DNA from: Tilletiaria anomala UBC 951
Taxonomy: Eukaryota; Basidiomycota; Exobasidiomycetes; Georgefischeriales; Tilletiariaceae
Direction: 5' to 3'
Assembly: GCF_000711695.1 (NCBI RefSeq)
Contig: NW_013546959.1
Coordinates: 1-64,000 of the forward strand
DNA: 64,000 nt
Shown: in pieces, positions 1 through 11,344 of the stretch
Numbering within the stretch: the stretch's first letter is position 1
Layout: every line of letters begins with the position of its first letter
Made by a program: the position numbers and the translations under genes
The notes under the pieces: generated by a model
The model's database searches: none
What the model saw: only the letters and a program-made list of their open reading frames with translations
Told to the model about the DNA's origin: nothing

Positions 1-132
1 AGTGACCTGGATCACGGCGAGGTGACGCACTATAACGACACTGACTACAACGCTGACCTTGAGACCACTCTGATAGGCCAGGAAGCACAGGCTCCCCATG
101 GTGTTAGGGTTAGGGTTAAAACTCTGGAGTGA
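1..132 (+). CDS. C-terminal end of an unidentified protein (partial, cut by window edge)
   Basis: Frame 1 is open from the first base to a TGA at 130-132, giving 43 residues with mixed, protein-like composition (for example GEVTHYNDTDYNADLE). The 5' part lies outside the window. The last residues, GVRVRVK, are encoded by the telomere-like TTAGGG units at 103-118, so either the coding frame ends in such a repeat or the openness is chance. I do not recognise the family. A random 43-codon open frame is not rare in GC-rich DNA, so this is a weak call. Confidence 0.25.
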   Translation, partial: SDLDHGEVTHYNDTDYNADLETTLIGQEAQAPHGVRVRVKTLE

Positions 133-167
133 GGCCTCAAGAACCTTTTCCTAACCCTAATCCTAAG
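103..167. repeat. Short telomere-like TTAGGG units in head-to-head orientation
   Basis: About two and a half TTAGGG units lie at 103-118, and the opposite orientation (CTAACCCTAA followed by a degenerate CCTAA) lies at 151-166, about 33 bp away. Another ctaaccct occurs near 205. TTAGGG is the usual telomere unit in basidiomycetes. The copies are too short to be a telomere end and could mark an old end-joining event, subtelomeric DNA or chance. Confidence 0.5.
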
Positions 168-2553
168 CTGCTCCAAACCAGCCTAATTCTGCTCCGAAAC
201 AGGCTAACCCTGCTTCGGACCCGTCCTGCCTTCCTCCGGATCTTATCCGTTGGCGCCCGAAGCCGTACATGATATAGCCATCCAACGTCGATAGAGGATC
301 ATCAGACCCAACCTGCAGGCCGTCATTTTCAATGTTCCGAAGGTCAGACGGCGTCCTAGAGGTGGAAGGCCGGAGTATCTGAAAGGCTACAAGTTGAATG
401 ACCCCGGTGCGATCTGATGTCTCTTTAACCCTTGTATCTATTAAAAGAAGATGTCTGCAAATGAATTTCTGGTTTGGGCGGACAATAGTATTATGGCTGT
501 AAGAGGTGGTAGCCGAGTGATTTGCAGAGGCAAGAATGTGAAATGCGGAAGTTCCCCCACAGTAACGTTAGCCAGGTCGGCCGGGTGAAGAGCTGTATAA
601 GAGCTGATTCTCAGTATGGTCTCAAGGTCGATGTCAGTTGGCAGAAGGTGCAAGGGTTATGTGTGGGTAGCAGACAAGACTGGTGTTGAGGCTGCCGCTG
701 CCGACAGCAGGGAGGTAGTAATGGTGCTTTGGATTTTATAGGTGAATCAGCACCGTGAGTAATAGCAATGGCTGTGGATGGGCGTGCGAGTGAGGAGGTG
801 AAGCAGTGAATAGTCAAGTAATGAAGGATGGGTGCATGAGGATGAAGGGATAATCCAAAGGACTTGGACTGGTTCGGCAGCAGCCCTTGTCCAACTTTAT
901 GGTTCCTATCGTTGCTGTTTCCGTGATGATGGTTGTAGATACCATACGGCTGTTCACACCGAACGATTCTGTCCCGCGACCCAACTTTACACAGCTCTAC
1001 TCATTCGTCTAACGCAAACTTCAAGCGCCCTGTCAGTCTCTCTCGCGGCATTTTCCCCGCCACAGGCAACAAATCCCCCTGCGTCATCCTCTGGTTCATA
1101 CTTTTCGGAAGACAATTGCATTCTACCCTCACACTTGAGCATCGCAAAGTCGAGCTGTGCAGTTGTGATTTGGCGTGACATTTGCGCAAAAGCACCAAAT
1201 CTGCAGACCCTTGTAAAATAGAACACAGACGAGGATGCAACGTATGGAGGCCACATGAGCCAGCGACACCATCGACTTTATGTATCTGCAGAGAGTTCTT
1301 CGAAAATGAGCAACTCATTTGTGGTGTGCGATACACGAGATTGCCAGCAGACTTATCGACTGTGGAAGGAGTGCCTACGATTTGAATCGCAGGGATGTGC
1401 TCCGAGTGGCAGCCAGCTGTTTGCGAACATAATTGATTCGTCGAAGTGAGCCTAATCACAATGATCATCTCGTTGCTAAAGAGAGGTACTGACGTGCTGA
1501 CCTACACCCATGGTGGTAGCCAGCACACTGGGTGTTTTGCTGCCCAATGTCCTAACGAAACTATCAACGCTATAGGCAGCAATGAGGTCATTCGCGTTGT
1601 CGATCCATAGCAGGTGATTGTCAAGGAACGAGGAAAGCAGGCGGAGCGAATGGTCGCCTGGTACTCCTTAGGTGCAGATGATGGAGAGCTGCTTGAGGCG
1701 AACACTGAGGTAATCGGCTAGCGTTCTTGTAGACTGATCCTGGCCTTTGAAAAACACGGTGATTGCTATTGAGATGATGAGTATTGGCCCTTGCTAAAGT
1801 TGCCCGCAGACAAAAATGGAGACCGATACTGGTTACCCAAAACGAGAGCGCAACGAGTTCGGGCATAAGCAGTTTACACATCCTAGGTATCATCATCATC
1901 CTTTATGTAAACATAGCATGCGCTTCTGTTGCGCTTTGCTGCTGGCCGAATTTGCGCATATGTGGGGAACATAGGGATAGGCGGTCACCGTCTTCAAGGC
2001 GGCCGAGAGTTCCACGCTTTTATGCGCCCAACGCTTCTCAAGCTCAGCACACGAACAGAGTTTGGAACCAAGATGCTAATCGCCGGCTACATCCGCATGT
2101 ACATCTCTTGGCATATTCATCTCTCTCGTTGCCCATTCAATAATTTCGCTCGCGACGTTGAAGGATCCTTCTGGTGTCAGTAACAGCGGCTCCTCTACAT
2201 TCTGAATGGCTAGCATCCTTTCTCAAATTCTGCCACCGCTTGAAGTGAAGCCGACCGGCCTGGAGCAATCAGAGGGATTGTGCATCAAGGTCGCACAATT
2301 GTGGGTGATTCTATTTTGCAAACCTTCAAGGTGTTCGTTGGTATCAGTTAAATTACAACGCCGTCCGTCCCCTCGTCTCGTACGGAAGGAATAGCATAAG
2401 GATCGATTAAATAATAAATAGTGCAGCTTAAACGAAGAGCGGGCTGCAATAGAGAGAGCAGCTGTGAACATGCCCACGAGGAAAAAGACGTCATTGTCAG
2501 CGACAGCTCTCCTAGGGGCCTGTTTTGCTCCGAAACGATAACAATCTTTGAGG
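133..2553. other. Gene-poor stretch, no supported gene
   Basis: Only short, mutually overlapping open frames occur here. None shows a recognisable domain, a splice-consistent extension or a biased composition. Together with the telomere-like units at its left edge and the dead transporter at its right edge it resembles decayed or subtelomeric DNA, but that is inference. Confidence 0.5.
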
Positions 2554-3468
2554 TTAAGATACCCACGTCTTTGGTGCTTGGCTGGAAGCCAATACAAGCG
2601 GTGCGGTGACACCAAACACGCGCTGAATGCCCATCGAGAGACCGCCTCCCGTCCCTCGAAGTGGCGCAGGAAAGATCCCGTACGTCATCGCACAGAGCAC
2701 CCAAACGATGGAAAGCAGAGTAAGTGTCCACCGCTTGGCGCTGGGAAGGAGCTCGATGAGCATTGCTACGTCAACGAGCAGATTTCCTCTGATGCCTAGC
2801 CCAGTACAGGTCAGCAGCGCACCCGCGCCGATGAAAGTAGGTGCGCCGGCTACGGCCATGGCAAAAACGGCGGAGAGTAAGAGCGTCGCATTCCAGCTGA
2901 AGAGCCGACGGATCACGTCACAGCCAAAGCCCCAGAAGACAGCGCCAATCCCGATCAGAAGGCCAATGTAAAGTGAGACCGTCATGAACTGCGCATGCGT
3001 CGACCTTAATTCATAGTCAATCTACGGCAGACTCATTGCAAGTGCTTCAGAGCAATGTTGTCCGCAGCTCAGCCGCCGCCGGAGAGGAAGAAGAGCCACC
3101 ACTGGAAGTTGTCAAAGGCCGTCCTGACAATCTCGCGGGTTCACTAGTGCGACTTTGCGTTCGTATGGATCCGAGACAGACATCTCCACAGCCTGTTAGT
3201 GATCGATCGATAAGGAGGAGAGTGCCGTCAGGTCGTCCGCGTCGTCAGCAGCGACCGTGTGCACCTTGAACGGCGCCTCACTGGCCACTAGTGAGGAAGG
3301 AAGCGCCATTTTGCCGTCGTACATCGCGTCGGTGGTAGGTGCCGGCCGACGGGTAGCACCTGGGATGTCAGCAGCTCTCAACTTCTCTGCGACCAATTTC
3401 GCCGAGGTGCCGGCGGGACCCAGGTGGGCACCAATGCTTTCATCCCGCATCCGGGAAGGCACGGCCAA
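2554..3468 (-). pseudogene. MFS transporter remnant (SV2/sugar-transporter-like), internally deleted
   Basis: Read on the minus strand, a cytosolic N-terminus (about 3468-3196) is followed near 3180-3060 by family-typical pieces: DPYERKVALVN, then in a shifted frame FDNFQWWLFFLSG and AADN. The 2985-2554 part carries the membrane segments YIGLLIGIGAVFWGFGCD and GLGIRGNLLVDVAMLIE, then jumps directly to FPAPLRGTGGG...RVFGVTAP, which in intact proteins lies near the last third. So about half of the transporter, roughly TM6-TM10, is missing. There is also a frame change after the ALVN motif, and a TGA where the conserved Trp of the GFGW motif is expected. Several Gly/Pro family residues are replaced. 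An unspliced functional gene is unlikely. Confidence 0.7.
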
Positions 3469-4072
3469 AAGGGATAAAGTTCTCCTTTGCCAAGGTGTGA
3501 GTGACAGCGAACTCCTGCTCCTCGAGTTCTCAAGCTTCGAGTGGATCCAGCGAGAGAGGAAGGTGGGGCTCGGGACTCGAGCGACGGAACGTATATCCTA
3601 TCCGAATGGTAGGATTACACGCAATGACTGCCCCGAAGTCCCCACATCTATCACCCCCGTCACCGTCAACACCTCTAGAACTGGAGGGTCGAGCCACTCG
3701 ATAACCGATATGATTCATCACTCATCGAAACACCTCTTCTTTGGTACTGCACGGTGGGAAGCCGCCGCAACCACAGGCGCGGCGGCTTAGATTGATGCAA
3801 GTTGAATGGACGGTTGGTTACAAGGGGGTGAGCTTCAGCAGGATCTTCACTGCAGCGCTCTGAGGATTTCTTGATAGCTACAAACGAGTGCATTGAGATG
3901 TCGTCCTTTGCCAAGTACAGCAAGAACTTCTGCTAGCAGCTCCCGCTTCTTGTAGCCTAGCACGTGTGGGTTCCACGATGGAGTGCTATCAGGCTTGCTA
4001 AGCACACAGAAAGAATGAAAGGAAAAAGATATCAGCCCGCGCCTGACTTGCAGCCGTCAGTGCCCATGCTCA
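3469..4072. other. Spacer downstream of HIR1, nothing recognised
   Basis: Short overlapping frames only. This stretch carries the 3' side of HIR1 (minus strand, stop at 4073) and the upstream side of the dead transporter. Confidence 0.4.
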
Positions 4073-7000
4073 CTAATAAACCGGTCCCAACAAGCTCTTG
4101 ATCAGGTCCTCTGCCAGGTTCTTCACCCCGTCTTCGGACAGCTTTTTCGCATACGCCAGCAGCGTCGCCTTGTACTCCAAAGCGCTATCTAACAGGATGG
4201 CAGCTTGCATCCTCCCTTCAAGATGCCTCAGCCCGCAGGAGGTCTTGAAGATGGCTGCGTGTCCAACATCCTTCGGCTCGCCGTATCTGAGCAGTCCCTC
4301 TTCAATCGGCCTCTTCATGACGAGCTGGTTGACGAGTGCTTCGATATTTCGCACCGGATCACGGCTCGACGCCAAACTTTCGCGGCTTGCCGAGTAGTCG
4401 CGACCGCGCAAGCGGGATTCCCAGAAAGGTGAACAATCTGCGAAAAAGCCGCTCGAGACACTGACCCAGCTCATGAGGGCCGTGTCCAGCACGAGCGCTT
4501 CTTCGCGTGTTCGACAGATGAGAACGGGTACGCCATTCGACTGTAGCCACAATTCTTCGATGTCGTCCGCGCTCTTGATGATGTTGTGAATTGTCATGGG
4601 TGGATGCAGTTCTTTGAGCTCTGGATAGCCGATCCGGCGAAGCAGACCATCGGCGGTGAGCATCATGAGCACATTTGAGCTGCTCTCCACCTGGACACAA
4701 GGCGACGGCAGTCGCAACAATCCGAGCCGTCGGCCACGGGAGGAGTGCACAACAACACTTGAGTCCTCAAGCGCGACGGCGGAAAATGCCTCATTGCACG
4801 TTCCCGTAGTGACTACCGATGGCGTCCAGTCGACCCAGCAGATCTTTCCATCTTGCAGCATTGCGATCTCACTTGGTTCAGCTGCAAGATGGAAGGTATA
4901 GCTTGTCAGAACCGAAAGGTTTGCACGACACATTCGAGCGCACTCACCCGATCGACTCGAATTCCGGCACTCGAGCGTGAGATTGCGCTGTTCACGGGTG
5001 AAGCATGTCATCGAAGGCGGAGAAGGCAGCCACTTGGCATATGGCGTATTTGCGCGCCAGTCGCTGCCTGAGGGATCCTCCGCCGGTCGAGCTTCGTCGT
5101 CATCAAATCTCCCAGAGGCAAGCTGTCTGCGAAGTGCACGTGCACGGTGCGCCAATTCACTACCCAGATTCTTGCCCGTGTCCTTTGAACGCTTGTTGCT
5201 GCGCATCAACGGCTCGAGGTCTTCTTCCAAGCTTGAAATGCGGCGTTTGGAGGGTGTCGCATCCGATGGTGATATTCCGAACATGCTCGCATCTCCACAC
5301 TGGTTATTGCCATCCTTCTGAGATGGTATGACGATCCCACCGGCGCCGTAGTCGTGGTGCTCGTCACCATTCTCCTGCGCCGGCCTAATGCTCTTCTTTC
5401 CGTCGCTGCCGGCATTCTGTCCTGCACGCTCGCCAGCTTGTGATTGGTTCACGCCTTTGCCTTTGCGTACGGTCAGCAGATTCGGCTTGCCACTCGTGCC
5501 AGTCGGCATACTTTGTGAGCTGCTCGAAAGCATGGTGGCCTGCACCGCGGTTGGCCGATACCCCCAGTTGGCCTTGGCTCGCGCCAGCTCTGCAGGCGGC
5601 GCAGGTTCGCTGACCTCCTTGGCGTCAAAGACGAACGCGGCGACACTTCCATCGGCCGAGCAGGCGTACAGAGTAAGCCCGTTGGCGCTCCAACTGAGGT
5701 CCATGACTTGCCGCTCGAAAACATCCCGCGCGACGAGCAGGGGCTTGCTGAGGCCTGTGAGCCAAACACTGACGCTCTGATCAAGCGAGCCGAGGGCCAT
5801 GAGTGATGCATGGGAAGAGCTACCGTCATCCGAGATGCCGCGGAAGAGATTCGGGGAAAAAGCTGCGACGGCGACACAGTTCTCATGCCCGACAAGCGAA
5901 ATATCTGAGCTCCACGATTCGCGTTCGACCACGCTGCTGACAAAGACGGGCCCACTCATTGCATTTGCGCAAAGTATGTGTGCGCCGTCGGGGCTCCAAC
6001 TCGGCCGACGGAAGAAAGTGCTAGACGGACTGCCCTCAAAGGGCGCGGTCACCGTCTTGTGGCACGTCCAGTCTGCAGTGCGCCAGACCTTCAAGCTCTT
6101 GTCATCCGAAGCGGTTGCCATGTACTGTCCTACCGGATCGAAGCAGACGCCCTTGATGAAACCTGCGTGACCATCGATTCTGCGTAGACGATCGAAAGTG
6201 CGGCCATTGTAAACAATGACGACAGAGTCTAGCGAAACAGTCGCCAAATAGAGATCGGAGGGAGCCCATGCGAGGTCAACCACATCTGATGTATGCCCCG
6301 CAAGACGGCGCACTGGTCGCCAATTCTCGATAGAGGGTCCGTCCAAGGAAGCAGCTGCGGCAGCAGCTGCGGCAGTACCTATGGAATTGCTTGGCGCAGT
6401 GGCGGGGAAGAACTGCTGGGTCGTGCGGTCCCATTCCCAAATGAGCGCAATGGTGTCGTCCGAGCCGGAAGCCAGATAACGTCCGGAGTTGGACCATCGC
6501 ACTACTAAAACAGATCCTGTTGGATGAGACGATGGGGTATTAGAGCTTTGCGCCAAGATGCCTCTCACGCACATTATTACCCACCTGTATGTCGTGCAAG
6601 CGTGGCTAACAGCTTGTGCTTCTTTCTCTCCTCTTCGACAGGAACAGTGTTGATTGTTTCAGAGCTCTCTCTGGCAAGGTGGGACGTGGCGACAGCTTGT
6701 GCGTTGCGCTCCTCGTGCTTGCCCTTCTCCTCAGTCGCCACGTCTTCTTCCCAGTCTGGATTCAAGATTGGCTCCGTGTTCCAAATCTTGATCTTCATGT
6801 CCAGCCCGGCCGTCGCAAGGCGAGTTCCGTCTGGATGCACGTGAACAGAAAAGATAGTTCCTCGTTTCCTACGCCCTTCCTTCTCTTCGGTAGCTGTTGT
6901 GCCATCTTCTGGATTACCGGCTGATGCTGGGACGACAATCACGTTCGAGCTCCCGCCTCCTGTGGCGCTGACCATGTGAGAGATCCAACTGGGAAGAATG

Positions 7001-7659
7001 AGGCACGATTCTTGCTTCGATGACAGTTGCTGGGCACATTTGACGGCACTGGCCGCCGCCTCTGCTTCAGACTGCTCTTCTTGAGCTGCTAGAGCAACTG
7101 CTGCTGCCGCCGCCGTAGCTGAGCCTTTTCTGGTCCCGGCGGAATATGGAGCACGCTGCTTCCCTTTTCCGTTCGCTAGGGGCGCCTTCCCCTTGACTGG
7201 AAGCTGGTTTTCAGTTACTTCTCTGCTCTCGGTACCACCCATATTCGCTGCACAGGCTGACTGGCCTTCCAGCAGCTGTGATGATCTTTCAGGCGGAGGC
7301 GTCAGGGAGTTTCTGTCGCTGGATGCGCTAAGCATGGGGCTTGGCTGTTCGAACCCGTTAGATGGTCTGTCCACGGACAGAAGTGCTCCATTTCCTCGAG
7401 TCGGAATGGGAGGGCTGGAAGGACCCGCAACTGAGTCGTCGACGTTGATGACTTGGGGCTGCGTGCGTGGCTGGCTCGCCTGTCCTTGTCCTTTGCTCTG
7501 CGGCGCCCAACGCTCCATGATGGGCAGGTTCGATTCATCGGCTGGGTGATCGAGTGACTGCCGAGGTTTTCGAGAATCCATGTGCACACGATCTTCACAA
7601 GCTAGAGAATAAGAAGTAGAGAGGATGTCTGCGGCTGTACCCGGTGGTCCGGCTGGCAT
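4073..7659 (-). CDS. HIR1: HIR1/HIRA-type histone chaperone subunit (WD40)
   Basis: HIR1 belongs to the HIR/HIRA complex, which deposits histone H3-H4 independently of replication and represses histone genes in the nucleus. The diagnostic start of the propeller is FSVHVHPDGTRLATAGLD followed by KIKIWNTEPIL. Further WD repeats include RWSNSGRYLASGSDD, LAWAPSDLYLATVSLD and VCFDPVGQYMATASDD. A Hira-like C-terminal domain follows near the end. Intron 1 is 6517-6584 (68 nt), joining LARHTG to SVLVV. Intron 2 is 4882-4947 (66 nt): it has a clean GTGAGT donor and CTTGCAG acceptor, is a multiple of three and contains no stop. The product is about 1150 residues from the ATG at 7659; ATGs at 7581 and further in are alternatives. 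About 270 Ser/Pro/Ala-rich residues precede the first WD repeat, where typical HIR1 begins almost at once with the motif resembling ILPSWISH seen here, so a cryptic 5' intron or later start is possible. Confidence 0.9.
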
Positions 7660-8380
7660 TCCGATTGTGTGGGTCTTGTGGCTCTGTAGTTCGCTGAACC
7701 CCTTGCTGAAATGCGAACGTGTCCCTTCCCGAAGACACAGGAGTCCTCTGCGTATAACGTAGCGAGAGAAGGGTGTATGCGCTGCAGGCAACCCGCCAGC
7801 CGGTAAAGGCACGAGAATGTGATCGCGTAATGAATGAAGGCGCAACACGGCTTGTTTTGCAACATGAAAAGTCTCGCACCGGATTAGCTCCTTGCTGCGA
7901 GCGATTCTTGCATGCTGCCCATAATGATCTGAGAAAGGTGATCTAGCAGAGAAGCGTTTCTCCTCCGATCAAACTGTGCATAGCCTTCTAACGGCTACCC
8001 GCTGAACAGGAATGAGTACTGAGCACTTTCGATGGTGTACCACTAATGGTGCGTTGGAGGTGATGAACGCGTCGCGTGGGGCGCATTTAACCCTATTCTT
8101 TGCGAAGCGCCCGAGTTTCGTAGTTTTCTAGCTCCACCATCAACCATCTTCGGCGCACTCGTTACTCGTATCGTATCCGCCTCTTCCAGGCGAACCTCCT
8201 CGTTCCGGTTGTGACGAAGACGCCGTCCAGGCATCAGTTCCCTACTCCAGGCCGCGAAGCACTTGACCGTTCTCTTCGAACCGTCCGGTGCTGCCCTCCG
8301 TGTCGCTGCTTCAGGGTTGCGTACTGCTGAGACTCACTCCTTCCTCATCGCCCAACAACCGAGCATTGTCGTTGAACACA
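7660..8380. promoter_or_regulatory. Divergent intergenic region HIR1 / DnaJ
   Basis: About 720 bp separates the HIR1 start from the DnaJ start on the opposite strand, so it must hold both 5' regions. I see no specific regulatory motif that I could defend. Confidence 0.4.
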
Positions 8381-9807
8381 ATGTCGGAGGTGGAGGAAGC
8401 ACTTAAGGCCCTCTCACTGGCACGGAAACACGACTTATCCGGTAACACGGAGGCAGCGCTGAAATGGGCGCGAAAGTCCTGCTCAATCAGCAAGACCAAA
8501 GAGGCTGCTGCGCTGCTCGCACGCCTCGAATCCCGAGGTGCAAGTGGCAAGGGTCCCAGTGAACACGCATCGTCCTCCGCCGCCACGAATGGCAGCGCAA
8601 ACCCGGCAGCGCGCAGTCGTTCAGCTACAGGGGCGTCATCAGCTCCCGCTTTCACTTCTGTGGCTCCGGAAGAAAAGAAGGAGCGGGCATATACTAAGCA
8701 GCAATTAGAAATTGTACAGCGGATCCGGAAATCTGGGGGAGACTTTTACCAAGTCCTAGGCGTCGAAAAGACAGTCGATGACAATGGGATCAAGAAGGCC
8801 TATAGGAAGGTGCTTCCTACGTCCCTGATGAGTGTATTCAAGAAGAAATAGGCGCATACTGACAGACTTGTCACTTTGTCGCCTTTCAGCTCGCTCTCCA
8901 GCTGCATCCCGACAAAAATGGTGCACCAGGGGCAGACGAAGCCTTCAAGCTTGTCAGCAAAGCCTTCACCATCCTGTCTGATCCCGACAAGCGTGGCGCG
9001 TACGATCGCTTCGGCGGCGACCCAGAACAACGCTTCGCTGCGTCATCCTCCAACGCTGCCGGTGCCGCTGGAGGCCCCGGCATGCGCTTCAGAGGAGGTC
9101 CAGGAATGTTTGCAGAAGAGGTCGATCCGCAGGACCTTTTCAACATGTTCTTCGGCGGCGGAATGGGTTCGGGTTTTGGGCCCGGCGGTGCGACTTTCTC
9201 ATTTGGCGGGCCAGGCATGGGTGGGCGGACATACTACGCCAGCAACGGGCGACGGGCTCGGCAAGCAGGAGCAAGGCAGCCGCAACAAACATCGCAGAAC
9301 ACCTCGATTCTACTCCAGCTTTTGCCTTTGCTCATTCTTGGCCTCTTCTCGCTTCTCTCGTATGCTCCCTCCCTCTTCACCACGGCCGACCCGTCATACA
9401 CATTCACCCAGTCTGGCGTATACAGAGACCACCGTATCACACCAAAGAATGGCGTTTCGTACTTTGTCAACCGCGATTCGTTCTCGCGCCATCCGTTCAC
9501 CGCTGGTGGAAGTGGGGCTACCAGCAATGGCGGCCTGAAGGGCTTTGAGGATCGAGTCGAGCGCGAGTGGCGGAATCGCCTATACGGGCAGTGCGAGAGG
9601 TATCGCGAACATCAGAGCCGGCGACTGCAAAATACGCAGGGATTCTTTGGTATCGGGGTGAGCGACAGCGACTGTAATACCCGCCTTTACTGTATGCTGA
9701 CGTCCTTTTCCACCTTTCTGCAGGCGGATCCACAAGCGGCTGCGCAGATCCGCGCGGAAAAGTACGAGCCTTGCGAGCGGTTGCATGACTTTGGTATCTA
9801 TATGTGA
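8381..9807 (+). CDS. ER-membrane DnaJ (Hsp40) protein, DNAJB12/14-like with DUF1977
   Basis: J-proteins of this class anchor Hsp70 to the ER membrane for quality control. Three exons joined by introns 8810-8889 (80 nt) and 9658-9723 (66 nt) give 426 residues. The J domain starts at [11 protein letters not shown] and contains the HPD motif just after the first splice ([20 protein letters not shown]), then [18 protein letters not shown] Gly/Phe-rich stretch follows ([15 protein letters not shown]), then one membrane segment ([16 protein letters not shown]). The DUF1977-like tail ends [15 protein letters not shown]. The ATG at 8381 sits in CACAATG, and the family-typical N-terminal region of Ala/Leu helices begins there. 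The 66-nt second intron is a multiple of three without a stop. Confidence 0.88.
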
Positions 9808-9972
9808 TCGCCCTTAACCTTGTAACACAACCAGAGGAAGTCTCATTAAGTCGGTTACACTGAAGCCCTTTCCATATCAGGCATAGATTACAGTGGACCT
9901 GCGACGTAGGAAGCCGCGCGTGTGCGGCCATAAGAGGGCCGAGCGCGTTAGTCTACGAAAGAAGCGGTTGAA

Positions 9973-10610
9973 ATGGAAGCGAATGGGTCTATCAACGGTG
10001 CGAGCGCGAAACCTTTTATCGATTATGATAGCCTGCAGATAAGCGGGGAGGGTGCGTCACCTAGGGCGATCGATGGAGCCCGTCCACAAACCTTTCTTCC
10101 GTTACAGTCAATGTTGATCAATTCTGGTTGTTCGGCATGGGAGCAACAGACTGGGGTAACATCATTGTTGGCATGCTCGCGCGACAAGTGCCAGCGAAGT
10201 GTGAGGTGACAGTGCGACCGTGAACAATGACGTATGGCGTGAACAGGCGGCTGACAAACGCAGAAGCACTGCTGGATATGAGCTCTAGAGGGACTTCCGC
10301 TTGCGGAGAAGGCCTGAGTAGCATCGGCGGAGGAGCAAAAGGCTCGTTAGACCAATTTGCAGCCGCTCTAAGAAGCGAAGCATTCCACTTTGGCGACCCG
10401 TCCATCGAGTTCTTCTGCGATCCTAAGCCGCTCTTCACCGAAGCTCGTCCCAATGGCTATGTCAAATCGGTACTATCTACAGCGATTGTATGCAAAACTG
10501 AGTCTTCAGCTAGCAGCTCTGTTTCATTTGACGTTGATGTAACAGCTGACGTCAGAGTCAGAGGCAGCTATGCAAACGGAGCTTTAAAGAAGGGCCGTTC
10601 ATACGAGTGA
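9973..10610 (+). CDS. Hypothetical spliced protein, function unknown
   Basis: An ATG at 9973 opens MEANGSINGASAKPF. A plausible intron (GTGCGT donor near 10051, TTACAG acceptor near 10106) leads to VNVDQFWLFGMGATDWGN. A second, uncertain splice near 10190-10248 would continue into a frame ending at 10610 (LKKGRSYE). The middle segment looks protein-like, with Trp/Gly-rich hydrophobic residues. The second junction could not be fixed: the strong GTGAGG donor creates a stop, while a weaker GTGTGA donor keeps the frame. I do not recognise the family. It may be a real small gene, a decayed gene, or chance. Confidence 0.3.
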
Positions 10611-11344
10611 TACGGCGTCAGCTGCAGGGATAGAGGTAAATCAGGTGAGCATATACTTCAGCCTCAGACTTTGCTCATCTCCATCGACACCTGGCCGTCC
10701 ATGTTTGGGCATGCCCTTAAGAATGACCCACAGCTTAATAGCGACCGCATCGCGCAGTCTTGTCCAAAAGACACAACCATAGCAGCAGCAACAGGGTCTA
10801 GGCCAGAGCACAACGTCCAGAATTGCTATCTGACAAATGAGCTGTGACAGCTACTGTGACGGAACCAAAAGACACATGTATGCGCGCACGGGATGTGTGC
10901 GTCGATGAATCGCCCTTGGCAATTTTCTCCGCTGAAGAGCCTTGGACTGCGCAAGAACGTCTGATTACGCGGAGGTTGCGGTGCTTCCCATTGCATCTGT
11001 TCTCTTCGCTAGATTTGCTAGCAGTTTTACCTGGGACGGCTGAATTCAAGCCTGCCGGCGATGAATCTGGAAAATTGGTGTAGAGTTCCTTCGATCGATC
11101 GCACTGGCATGGCGGGCTTGTGAGAATGATTAGTCTGTTAGGCGCGGAACCCAATTGCCCGAGACTGCCGAAGACGATGCTCGGTCGATCCATCCAGCCA
11201 CACATAAAGCCCGCCATAGAAACACTGCTGAGTGGGAGCCATCCACCTCCCGCTTGCCCTGGTCCGTCTGAGAGATTATGTACAAGTAGAAAGGGGCATC
11301 AACGTGTCGCGTTGGGCAGTTCCCAGGACCACCACAACCATCCC

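Noticed and set aside
10798-11217. 139-codon minus-strand frame between the hypothetical gene and ZTA1
   Set aside because: No domain, no splice-supported neighbours, and composition like random frames nearby.
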